This document shows positions 37,593 to 45,562 of a stretch of DNA of 64,000 bases, one piece after another. The stretch comes from Lewinellaceae bacterium (GTDB taxonomy: Bacteria > Bacteroidota > Bacteroidia > Chitinophagales > Saprospiraceae). Location of the stretch: positions 1-64,000 of the forward strand of contig JADJSY010000036.1 of NCBI GenBank assembly GCA_016711435.1. Reading direction: 5' to 3'. Position 1 is the first letter of the stretch; the number at the start of each line of letters is the position of its first letter. A program made the position numbers and the translations under genes. The notes under the pieces were generated by a model, which had not been told where the DNA came from, made no database searches, and saw nothing but the letters and a program-made list of their open reading frames with translations.

Positions 37593-38645
37593 TCAGCGAA
37601 ATTCTTTGTTAATTCCCTCCAGCACCCCGCTTCCCGGGCACAAATCCTGTTCTTTCAGGCTGTTCAGCGGTTGCGGCACCGTTTCAATTAAGTCGTGCAG
37701 GTCTTTGCTGTGGGTATCCACAAACAGCAGGCCGGTCAGGATTTCACCCTTGTTGCGGGAGCTTTGCAGGCGTTCCACAGCAGAGTGCCGGTCGGTAGGG
37801 TCCCAGCCTTCGGCGAGTTTGTGCAGTTCAATGACGGAATGGTCGTGGAGTTCGATTCGTTTGGTAGTGCCTTCCTCGTAATTCGTGGTGATTTCCTCTT
37901 TTTCCGGCACCAGGTCGATGGCCGAAGTAGCCTCCATGTGTGCGCGCACATAGTCGTACGATTTGGTGGAGCCGGCGTTGTTGTTGAAAGTTACGCAGGG
38001 CGAAATTACGTCGATAAACGCAAAACCGTTGTGCGACATCGCGGCTTTAATCATAGGCACCAGTTGACCTTTATCGCCGGAGAAACTGCGCCCGACGAAA
38101 GTAGCGCCCAATTCAAGGGCAAGTCCCACTAAATCAATCGTTTGGAAAAGGTTGGCAGAGCCGCTTTTATTGACCGAACCGAAATCGGCCGTGGCAGAAT
38201 CCTGTCCTTTGGTGAGGCCGTAGCAGCCGTTGTTCATCACGATGTACACCATATTGAGGTTGCGTCGGATGATATGTACAAACTGCCCCATTCCGATAGA
38301 CGCAGTATCGCCGTCGCCTGAAACGCCGAGGTATAGCAGTTTGCGGTTGGCCAGACTGGCGCCCGTGGTGACCGAGGGCATACGACCGTGTACGGAATTG
38401 AAACCGTGCGAGTTGCCGAGGTAGTAGGCAGGCGTTTTGGAAGAACAGCCGATTCCCGACAATTTCGCCACCTGGTGCGGCTCGATGTTCATTTCAAAAC
38501 AAGCCTGTATGATGGCGCCGCTGATCGAATCATGCCCGCAACCCGCGCATAAAGTGGATAAAGCGCCTTCGTAATACTGGCGCGTATATCCCAGGTCATT
38601 TTTGGGCGATTCTGGGTGTCTGAAAGCCGGACGTATGAATGACAT
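37593..38645 (-). CDS. korB: 2-oxoacid:ferredoxin oxidoreductase, beta subunit
   Basis: 350 residues. CAGCGHDSISG near the N-terminus holds cluster-ligand-type Cys residues. The thiamine-diphosphate motif GDGDTASIGMGQ...NNGCYGLTKGQ lies at about 110-150, followed by SGDKGQLVPMIKAAM. Together with KorA it oxidatively decarboxylates a 2-oxoacid (2-oxoglutarate most likely, from overall similarity) to the acyl-CoA and reduces ferredoxin. It is the last gene of a minus-strand operon after the GltD-like gene, lspA and korA, 121 bases after korA. The substrate is inferred, so a pyruvate or branched-chain enzyme cannot be excluded. Confidence 0.9.
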   Translation of the reverse strand: MSFIRPAFRHPESPKNDLGYTRQYYEGALSTLCAGCGHDSISGAIIQACFEMNIEPHQVAKLSGIGCSSKTPAYYLGNSHGFNSVHGRMPSVTTGASLANRKLLYLGVSGDGDTASIGMGQFVHIIRRNLNMVYIVMNNGCYGLTKGQDSATADFGSVNKSGSANLFQTIDLVGLALELGATFVGRSFSGDKGQLVPMIKAAMSHNGFAFIDVISPCVTFNNNAGSTKSYDYVRAHMEATSAIDLVPEKEEITTNYEEGTTKRIELHDHSVIELHKLAEGWDPTDRHSAVERLQSSRNKGEILTGLLFVDTHSKDLHDLIETVPQPLNSLKEQDLCPGSGVLEGINKEFR

Positions 38646-38766
38646 AAGTAGTTATCCGTTAAATAAAGCAATTGCATTGGCAAAAGGCAATGTTAATGAG
38701 TTCAAGAATTGTTCAAACTAAGCTTTATACTTATATGATTTTTGCTTGAGGTCACCTCTTTTTATT

Positions 38767-40614
38767 TTAAGAATGTTGTGCTTCTGCGTGTGCCTGACCA
38801 TTGGAGGCATTGTGCAGGGTGCGGCTGATTTGTTTGGTAATCGCTTCGGCAGTAATGGGCATACCGTCGTAATTCAGCACCGGAATCAATTTAAACGGAT
38901 CGATCTCCAGTTCATTGATCAAAATGGAGCGCATCTGCGCATCGCGGTTTTGTTCCACAATGTATACCGTTTTATGGCGCCCGATAAAGTCGCGCACAGC
39001 ATTAGAAAAAGGCGTCGCTCTGATCCGCATGGCATCCATCGGCACACCCGCCGCTTCCAATTGTTCTATTGCTTCCAGGGCCGCATACGTGGACGTTCCA
39101 AAAAAGATCATGCCCTGATTGCCTTTGTCTTTTTCCTGGTAAAATTCAGGCGCAGGAACCAAATCTTTTGCCGTATTCCATTTTTTAAGCAGGCGATCCA
39201 TGTTGCGCACATAAGGTTCGCTGTCCTCCGTGTACCTGGCCATTTCGTCGCGGGAAGAGCCGCGGGTGAAATAGGAGCCTTTCGTCGGGTGCGTACCCGG
39301 AATCGTGCGGTATGGAATACCGTCGCCGTCGACATCCTGGTAGCGGCCAAACTGCTGGAGTTTTTCCAGGTCATCGGCGCTGTGTACTTTACCCCGGTCG
39401 TAACGACGCTGGTCGTCCCACTGGAAAGGCGGCGAAAGGTGGTCGTTCATACCGAGATCCAGATCGGTCATAACCAGAACGGGCGTTTGCAAGCGCTCTG
39501 TCAGGTCGAAAGCGTCGGCTGTGAAGTCGAAACATTCCTTTGGCGTGGCCGGAAACAGCAGCACCTGTTTGGTATCGCCGTGTGAAGCATAAAAAGCCGA
39601 AGTCAGGTCCGATTGCTGGGTGCGGGTCGGCATACCCGTGGAGGGGCCGGTGCGTTGCACATCGATCAGCACGAGCGGAATTTCAGCAAAATAGGCCAGT
39701 CCCAGAAACTCACTCATGAGTGAAAGGCCCGGACCGCTGGTTGCGGTAAAAGCCCGTGCGCCGTTCCAGTTGGCGCCGATTACCATGCCGATTGCGGCCA
39801 GTTCGTCTTCCGCCTGCACTATCGCGTATTTATTTTTACCTGTTTCCCCGTCCTTGCGCAGGCGTTTGACGTATTTTTCAAAGGCATTGACGACCGAGGT
39901 GGAGGGCGTGATCGGGTACCAGGCGGCTACCGTGGCCCCGGCATAAATGGCGCCCAGGCCGCAGGCCGTATTGCCGTCGATCAGGATACTGTCGCCGATC
40001 AGGTCGCGGCGTTCCAGGCGCAAACCCAGCGGACAGGTATAATGGTCTTTGATGTATTGAATACCCAGTTCGAGGGCCTGGTAATTCGGTGGAATGAGCT
40101 TTTCCTTTTTGCGGAACTGATCGGCAACCAGCCCTTTCACTACCTCAATTTCTATGTCGAGCAACGCTACCAGCGCACCGACGTAGATCATGTTTTTCAA
40201 CAACTGGTGTGAGCGTGTATCCGTCGCAAAATGTTGCCGGCACAATTCAATCATCGGAACACCAATGTAATGAATGTCATCGCGGAGCAGACTTTTATCA
40301 ATTTCACGGGTGTTATCGTACATAAAATAGCCGGAGGGGCGAACCGAATCCACATCCTTCTTCATACTTTGCGGATTGACGCTCACCATAATATCGACGC
40401 CGGCGCGGCGTCCCAAATATCCGTGTTCATTCACGCGCACTTCATACCAGGTAGGCAAACCCTGAATATTGGACGGGAAAATATTTTTAGGCGTCACCGG
40501 CAAACCCATTCTGAAAATGGATTTGGCAAACATGTTGTTCGCGCTGGCAGAACCGGTGCCGTTGACATTGGCAAACCGGATGACTAAATCGTTGATTGCT
40601 GAAAGTTGTTGCAT
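38767..40614 (-). CDS. korA: 2-oxoacid:ferredoxin oxidoreductase, fused gamma-alpha subunit
   Basis: 615 residues. The first ~190 residues are the gamma domain (VIRFANVNGTGSASANNMFA, GRRAGVDIMVSVN). The alpha pyrimidine-binding domain starts at about 200 (GNTACGLGAIYAGATVAAWY, PITPSTSVVNAFE) and includes TATSGPGLSLMSEFLGLAYF and DVQRTGPSTGMPTRTQQSDL. The C-terminal third has the usual VEQNRDAQMRSILINE. The fused form is typical of Bacteroidota. It partners with korB just downstream. Its ATG lies eight bases after the likely lspA stop, so translation is probably coupled. Confidence 0.92.
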   Translation of the reverse strand: MQQLSAINDLVIRFANVNGTGSASANNMFAKSIFRMGLPVTPKNIFPSNIQGLPTWYEVRVNEHGYLGRRAGVDIMVSVNPQSMKKDVDSVRPSGYFMYDNTREIDKSLLRDDIHYIGVPMIELCRQHFATDTRSHQLLKNMIYVGALVALLDIEIEVVKGLVADQFRKKEKLIPPNYQALELGIQYIKDHYTCPLGLRLERRDLIGDSILIDGNTACGLGAIYAGATVAAWYPITPSTSVVNAFEKYVKRLRKDGETGKNKYAIVQAEDELAAIGMVIGANWNGARAFTATSGPGLSLMSEFLGLAYFAEIPLVLIDVQRTGPSTGMPTRTQQSDLTSAFYASHGDTKQVLLFPATPKECFDFTADAFDLTERLQTPVLVMTDLDLGMNDHLSPPFQWDDQRRYDRGKVHSADDLEKLQQFGRYQDVDGDGIPYRTIPGTHPTKGSYFTRGSSRDEMARYTEDSEPYVRNMDRLLKKWNTAKDLVPAPEFYQEKDKGNQGMIFFGTSTYAALEAIEQLEAAGVPMDAMRIRATPFSNAVRDFIGRHKTVYIVEQNRDAQMRSILINELEIDPFKLIPVLNYDGMPITAEAITKQISRTLHNASNGQAHAEAQHS

Positions 40615-41128
40615 GATATTCAGGTACGTAACAGGTCTTTAGAAGTAGTAAGATAAAAGATCCAATCAGGAAAAATGTTCCGAACATAATGGAAACATCT
40701 GCCGCATTAAAAATACCGGTCTTAAAAAGGCCATAATGAATGTAAAGGAAGTCAGTCACCGAACCATAAGCGATCCGGTCATAGATATTGCCCGCTCCAC
40801 CGCCAATAATACAAGATAAGGCGAAGAGCATCCGCTTCTGCATATCGATATGAAGCATTAGCCAGAACAACATGATGAACAATGCTGCACTGGGTAGTAA
40901 AAACAGAAATATTTGTTTGGTTACCGGTGGAAGCGAATCGCCCAGGCTCAAAAAAGCGCCGGAATTTTCCACTTTGGTCAGCACCACATGATCTTCCACC
41001 AGCGGAATCCGCTCATGGTATTCCAGGCTGTTTCTGACCAAATTCTTTGACACCTGATCACAACCGACGTTGATCAGGATAATGGACAAAATGCCCAGGT
41101 ATCGCATTATTTTACTCAAATTCGTCAT
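40487..41128 (-). CDS. lspA: Prolipoprotein signal peptidase LspA (3' end probably frameshifted)
   Basis: Four hydrophobic segments carry the LspA signatures CDQVSKN (residues 23-29), VENSGAFLSLGD, GGAGNIYDRI with one catalytic Asp, VTDFL, and FNAADVSIMFG with the second catalytic Asp. It cleaves lipoprotein signal peptides in the inner membrane. The reading frame as it stands runs 128 bases into korA, ending in a non-LspA tail (CQCQRHRFCQREQH). Adding one A to the AAA at about 40638 ends the protein as FILLLLKDLLRT with TGA at 40620-40622, just before the korA ATG, which is the more likely true end. Confidence 0.92.
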   Translation of the reverse strand: MTNLSKIMRYLGILSIILINVGCDQVSKNLVRNSLEYHERIPLVEDHVVLTKVENSGAFLSLGDSLPPVTKQIFLFLLPSAALFIMLFWLMLHIDMQKRMLFALSCIIGGGAGNIYDRIAYGSVTDFLYIHYGLFKTGIFNAADVSIMFGTFFLIGSFILLLLKTCYVPEYHATTFSNQRFSHPVCQCQRHRFCQREQHVCQIHFQNGFAGDA

Positions 41129-41130
41129 GT

Positions 41131-41166
41131 TAGGAGGGTTTATGGTTTATGGGTTTATGGGTTTAT
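41131..41166. repeat. GGTTTATG tandem repeat just upstream of lspA
   Basis: Four or five GGTTTATG/GGGTTTAT units lie within a few bases upstream of the lspA ATG (41128). A short GGGGTCAGACCCC palindrome follows at about 41174-41188. The first repeat unit begins about four bases from the start codon. Confidence 0.7.
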
Positions 41167-41221
41167 TGTTATGGGGGGGTCAGACCCCTCACAACTGGGG
41201 CCGGGGGGACGTAAGCGCCAC

Positions 41222-43018
41222 TCACAACTCACTAAAACACTGATGCCCCGCTTTTGTAACGCTGTACATATACTTCTTCATATCCCAGGCAGCCGTCGGG
41301 CAGCGTTCGGCGCAAAGGCCGCAGTGCAGGCAAACGTTTTCGTCTTTAAGCATCACACGGCCCGTTTTGAGCACATCGGAGACATACAGGTCCTGCGTGA
41401 GGTTATTCGCCGGAGCCGTCAGGCGCGTACGTACATCTTCTTCTTCGCCGTTGACCGTGAAGGTGATACAATCCGTCGGGCAGACATCCACGCAGGCGTC
41501 GCACTCGATACAAAGCGATTCGGAAAAAACTGTTTGAATATCGCAGTTGAGGCAGCGTTGCGCTTCTTTGAAACCGGTGGGAAGGTCAAAACCTAGTTCC
41601 ACTTCGAGTTTTCGGTCTTTTAAAGCCACCGCGTTGTCGGCATGTGGCACGGCATAACGTTTATCATCCGCCACCTGGCTGTGGTAACTCCATTCGTGAA
41701 TCCCCATTTTCTGGCTCACGAGGTTGGTCATCGGATCAGGACGGTCTTTGTGCAGGTTTTTCCCGGTACAAAAAATATCGATGGAAACAGCAGCCTGGTG
41801 GCCATGCGCCACGGCCGTAATCACGTTTTTAGGCCCAAATGCCGAATCGCCGCCAAAAAAGACGCGTGAAATGGTCGATTGATGGGTAACCGGATCGAGG
41901 ATGGGCAGTTCCCAGCGATCGAATTCCAGGCCCAGGTCGCGTTCAATCCAGGGAAAACTGTTTTCCTGGCCGATCGCGACCAATACGTCGTCGGCTTCAA
42001 AAAACACCTCCGGTTCGCCGGTAGGTACCATTTTCCGTTTGCCGTTTTCATCCAGCACGGGTTCCACTTTGGTAAATGTCATGCCGCACAATTTGCCGTT
42101 TTCCACGACAAATGCTTTGGGAACGTGGTTGTTGTAAAACGGTATACCTTCCCGCTGGGCGTCTTCAATTTCCCAGGGACTGGCTTTCATTTCCGCAAAA
42201 GGGCTGCGCACCACTACTTTCACCCCCTCACCACCCAAACGGCGGGAAGTGCGGCAACAGTCCATCGCCGTATTGCCCCCGCCCAGCACGATGACCCGGC
42301 GACCGATTTTATCCGTATGCTCGAAGGCCACGCTGGACAACCAGTCGATCCCGATATGAATATTCGCCTTTGCCTCCTCATAGCCTGGCAGGTCTGTCAG
42401 GGCGCGTCCACGCGGCGCGCCGGTACCGACAAAAACGGCGTCGTAATCTTTTTCCAATACTTCGCGCATACTGGAGACGTAGGTGTTGAAATGCTGGTGA
42501 ATCCCCAGGTCGAGGATATAATCCACTTCCTCATCCAGCACTTCGATCGGCAAACGGAAAGAAGGTATCTGGCTGCGCATCATACCGCCGCCTTTGGGCA
42601 GTTCATCGTACAGGTGCAGTTCGTAACCCAGCGGAGCCAGGTCGCGCGCGACCGTCAGGGAAGCGGGGCCTGCGCCGATGAGGGCAATTTTTTTGCCATT
42701 TGGCGCAAAAGGTCCCTGCGGCATGTACGCACGGACATCACCTTTGTTGTCGGCAGCCACCCGCTTGAGCCTGCAAATGGCCACGGGTTTTTCTTCCACC
42801 CGAACGCGGCGGCAGGCCGGTTCGCAGGGTCGGTCGCAGGTACGCCCCAGCACCCCGGGGAATACATTGGATTCCCAATTGACCATATAAGCCTCCGAGT
42901 AGCGCTCTTGAGCGATCAGGCGTATATAGTGCGGTACAGGCGTATGCGCCGGACAGGCATACTGACAATCCACCACTTTATGGAAATATTCCGGGTCATT
43001 GATATTCGTAGGCTCCAT
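41222..43018 (-). CDS. GltD-like NAD(P)H/FAD oxidoreductase with 4Fe-4S clusters (ferredoxin partner of KorAB)
   Basis: About 598 residues from MEPTNINDPEYFHKV at 43018; an ATG at 43096 is open but lies upstream of a good promoter match. The N-terminus has the GltD-type Cys motif (CQYACPAHTPVP, GRTCDRPCEPAC). Two dinucleotide folds follow (KKIALIGAGPASLTVA; RVIVLGGGNTAMDCC), then a C-terminal 2x4Fe-4S ferredoxin domain (CIECDACVDVCPTDC; CLHCGLCAERCPTAAW). Related proteins move electrons between ferredoxin and NAD(P)H. Being first in the operon with korAB, it probably re-oxidises the KorAB electron carrier. It is not a true glutamate synthase subunit, since no large subunit is nearby. Confidence 0.85.
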   Translation of the reverse strand: MEPTNINDPEYFHKVVDCQYACPAHTPVPHYIRLIAQERYSEAYMVNWESNVFPGVLGRTCDRPCEPACRRVRVEEKPVAICRLKRVAADNKGDVRAYMPQGPFAPNGKKIALIGAGPASLTVARDLAPLGYELHLYDELPKGGGMMRSQIPSFRLPIEVLDEEVDYILDLGIHQHFNTYVSSMREVLEKDYDAVFVGTGAPRGRALTDLPGYEEAKANIHIGIDWLSSVAFEHTDKIGRRVIVLGGGNTAMDCCRTSRRLGGEGVKVVVRSPFAEMKASPWEIEDAQREGIPFYNNHVPKAFVVENGKLCGMTFTKVEPVLDENGKRKMVPTGEPEVFFEADDVLVAIGQENSFPWIERDLGLEFDRWELPILDPVTHQSTISRVFFGGDSAFGPKNVITAVAHGHQAAVSIDIFCTGKNLHKDRPDPMTNLVSQKMGIHEWSYHSQVADDKRYAVPHADNAVALKDRKLEVELGFDLPTGFKEAQRCLNCDIQTVFSESLCIECDACVDVCPTDCITFTVNGEEEDVRTRLTAPANNLTQDLYVSDVLKTGRVMLKDENVCLHCGLCAERCPTAAWDMKKYMYSVTKAGHQCFSEL

Positions 43019-43068
43019 GAAACAATCGTTTTTGCGCGAAAAAAATACCTCCGCTCTGAGCGGGCGGG

Positions 43069-43076
43069 CAAATATA
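43069..43076 (-). promoter_or_regulatory. Candidate -7 promoter element (TATATTTG) of the kor operon
   Basis: On the minus strand TATATTTG fits the Bacteroidota TAnnTTTG -7 consensus exactly. Transcription would begin about 43062, giving a ~45-base leader to the ATG at 43018 and excluding the 43096 start. No clear -33 TTTG was found. A second exact match (TAATTTTG) lies at 43161-43168. Confidence 0.4.
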
Positions 43077-43205
43077 GGCCGTTGAAAATCATTCATACCA
43101 ACAAACAGGCCAACAAAAACAACGCGATTGTCAAGTATTGCAAAATGATGTCTTTTTTCTCAAAATTATATCCGTTGCAGACGTAGTTTAGCGCCTCCCG
43201 AGTCG

Positions 43206-43238
43206 CCCTCTGATAACAGATAACGGATAACTAATAAC
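43206..43238. repeat. TGATAAC/CGATAAC tandem units upstream of the amidase
   Basis: Four or five units of the GTTATCA family in the complementary orientation (TGATAACAGATAACGGATAA and so on) end about five bases before the amidase ATG at 43244. No paired left arm is visible nearby. Confidence 0.65.
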
Positions 43239-43243
43239 CTATT

Positions 43244-44860
43244 ATGAACAGAAGGAAGTTTTTTAAAAGCAGCGCGGTAGCCGGTATATCGCTCCCGGCT
43301 ATTGTAGCGTCGTCCTGCAATACGACCGAAGTAAAAAGCGCCGGCCTGACGCCGACCGAAAAGGTTTCAGACGACTTTGAGTTGAATGAAATCACCATAG
43401 ACGCCCTGCAACAAAAGATGCAACAGGGAACCCACAGCTCGAAATTGATCACCGAAATGTATCTGCAACGTATTGCGGCCATCGACCGCGAAGGCCCCGC
43501 GCTACATGCCGTCATCGAAATCAACCCCGAAGCGCTCGCCATTGCAGAGGCTATGGATCAGGAAAGAAAAGCCGGTAAAATACGCGGCCCTTTGCATGGT
43601 ATTCCCGTCCTCATCAAGGACAACATCGACACCGGCGATCAAATGATGACCACTGCCGGTTCTTTGGCAATGGAAGGCAATAAGGCGGGTAAAGACGCCT
43701 TCATTGTCGCGCAACTGCGAGCCGCCGGGGCCGTTTTACTGGGAAAAACCAACCTGAGCGAATGGGCCAACTTCCGCTCGACCCGATCGAGCAGTGGCTG
43801 GAGCAGCCGGGGCGGCCAGACCAAAAATCCCTGCGTGCTGGATCGAAACCCCTGCGGCTCCAGTTCGGGTTCCGGAGCCGCCGTAGCCGCCAACCTCTGC
43901 GCGGTCGCCGTCGGCACCGAAACGGACGGATCGGTGATCGCGCCTGCTTCTTTTTGCGGCGTCGTAGGTATCAAACCCACCGTGGGCCTGTGCAGCCGAA
44001 GCGGCATTATCCCCATTTCCAAAACACAGGATACCGCCGGGCCTATGACCAGAACGGTCAGAGATGCCGCGATACTGCTCGGCGTATTGACCGGCGCAGA
44101 CCCGAATGACCCCGTCACACAGGAAAGTACCGGAAAAACGCACCCGGATTACACCGTTTTCCTGAACGCCGACGCCCTGAAAGGCAAAACCATTGGCGTG
44201 GAAAAAAGAGCCATGAAGGGGCACGAAGGCGTGGTGGATTTATACAAAGCCGCTATCGAAACCTTGAAACAACAAGGCGCTACCATTGTGGAAGTTGAAT
44301 TATTGAATCAGTATAAAGACCTCGGCGATGCGGAATTCGACGTCATGCTCTACGAATTTAAAGACGGCCTGAACCGCTACCTGTCTGCCGCCAATGCCAA
44401 AGTCAAATCATTAGCCGATGTCATTGCTTTCAACAAAAACAATGCAGACAAAGCCATGCCTTATTTCAAACAGGAACTCCTGGAAATGAGCGAATCCAAA
44501 GGCGATATAAGCAGTAAAGAATACGCCGAGGCTTTAAAAAAATCGCAAAGTTCCCGCAAGATCATAGACGATATGATGGGCAAATTGAAATTGGACGCCA
44601 TCTGCGGGGTCAGCATCGGCCTGCCCCACCCTACCGACCCGGTCAACGGCGATGCCAATACGGGCTTCTATTTTTGCCCGCCTGCCGCCATGGCCGGGTA
44701 TCCGCACATCACAGTTCCGATGGGTAAGGTACACGAACTGCCGGCGGGTTTGTCGTTTATCGCGGGGGCATACCGGGAGCCGGAGTTGCTGGCTATGGCT
44801 TATGCTTATGAGCAGGCGTCTAAACACCGGGAAGCGCCGAAGTTTTTGAAAACGTTGTAG
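43244..44860 (+). CDS. Exported amidase (amidase signature family)
   Basis: 538 residues. The N-terminus MNRRKFFKSSAVAGISLPAI is a twin-arginine signal, followed by a possible lipobox (ASSC). The Ser-cisSer-Lys triad region is visible: Lys in GIPVLIKDNIDTGDQM (about 125), the Ser pair in GSSSGSGAAVAANLCAVAVG (about 205), and GTETDGSVIAPASFCG. The C-terminus has AGYPHITVPMG. Family members hydrolyse amide bonds such as those of small amides or peptides. The substrate cannot be told from the sequence. The Tat signal suggests a folded periplasmic enzyme. It is alone on its strand, divergent from the kor operon. Confidence 0.9.
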   Translation: MNRRKFFKSSAVAGISLPAIVASSCNTTEVKSAGLTPTEKVSDDFELNEITIDALQQKMQQGTHSSKLITEMYLQRIAAIDREGPALHAVIEINPEALAIAEAMDQERKAGKIRGPLHGIPVLIKDNIDTGDQMMTTAGSLAMEGNKAGKDAFIVAQLRAAGAVLLGKTNLSEWANFRSTRSSSGWSSRGGQTKNPCVLDRNPCGSSSGSGAAVAANLCAVAVGTETDGSVIAPASFCGVVGIKPTVGLCSRSGIIPISKTQDTAGPMTRTVRDAAILLGVLTGADPNDPVTQESTGKTHPDYTVFLNADALKGKTIGVEKRAMKGHEGVVDLYKAAIETLKQQGATIVEVELLNQYKDLGDAEFDVMLYEFKDGLNRYLSAANAKVKSLADVIAFNKNNADKAMPYFKQELLEMSESKGDISSKEYAEALKKSQSSRKIIDDMMGKLKLDAICGVSIGLPHPTDPVNGDANTGFYFCPPAAMAGYPHITVPMGKVHELPAGLSFIAGAYREPELLAMAYAYEQASKHREAPKFLKTL

Positions 44861-44881
44861 CAGCAAACATGAGTCATCCGA

Positions 44882-44945
44882 ATTTCATTACCCTGCAAAA
44901 TCGAAGAACAAATGCACAGGCCAATACGGGCGGATGAAATCCTGC
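44882..44945 (+). repeat. Dispersed ~65 bp repeat, copy 1
   Basis: Shares ATTACCCTGCAAAATCGAAG, AATGC and GCGGATGAAATCC blocks with the reverse complement of 55672-55737. It also merges into the outer arm of the nested inverted repeat. Confidence 0.7.
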
Positions 44946-45212
44946 GATCCGCGAAAATTTGGTCCCTCTAAAGAGGATTCAGAAGAACATAGTCGATTTG
45001 TGAAATCATGTGCGACTATTATTCCTACGAGGGAGATATCAGTGCACTCTAAGGCGCGATTTAACTCCATTTATCTTGCAAAATGTGGACGAATTTTCCC
45101 CTCGTAGGAATAATAGTCGCACGGATGACACGAATGCGACGGATTTATACGGATTTTTCCGCTTTAGAGTTGACCGAATTTTCGCGGATCGCGGATTTCA
45201 TCCGCCCGTAGA
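44925..45212. repeat. Nested long inverted repeat
   Basis: The outer arms (GGGCGGATGAAATCCTGCGA... at about 44928-44959, complement at 45178-45208) and inner arms (TGTGCGACTATTATTCCTAC... at 45010-45032, complement at 45099-45121) pair around a ~65-base loop. There are no coding signs. It looks like a folded non-autonomous element or regulatory palindrome. Confidence 0.75.
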
Positions 45213-45327
45213 CCCGCTAAGCTGAATCATTGCATAAATTCGGGATGTCTCATGTTCGCGGCAGATAAGTAATTTTTGAGCGCCATTTCATCGCAGCACT
45301 TTGCCGTTCCGAGGTCAGTCACGGGTT

Positions 45328-45370
<43 letters not shown>

Positions 45371-45562
45371 CTCGTGCCTCGCAGATGACACCTCGTCACT
45401 TGGCACGAGCGAACAAAAATAACAGACCCTGGGAAACTTTTCTCTATCGTTTACGTTTTAATGCGGAACGTTTTTTGATAGCAAACAAGTAATTACGCTT
45501 TCAAATTCATTCATAATCAATACAATTATCAACTTTACAGCCCACAAGCGGGCTATTTTAAC

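Noticed and set aside
40487..40619. C-terminal extension of LspA overlapping korA
   Set aside because: Cys/His/Gln-rich tail unlike LspA. A one-base slip in an AAA run explains it and gives a stop just before the korA start.
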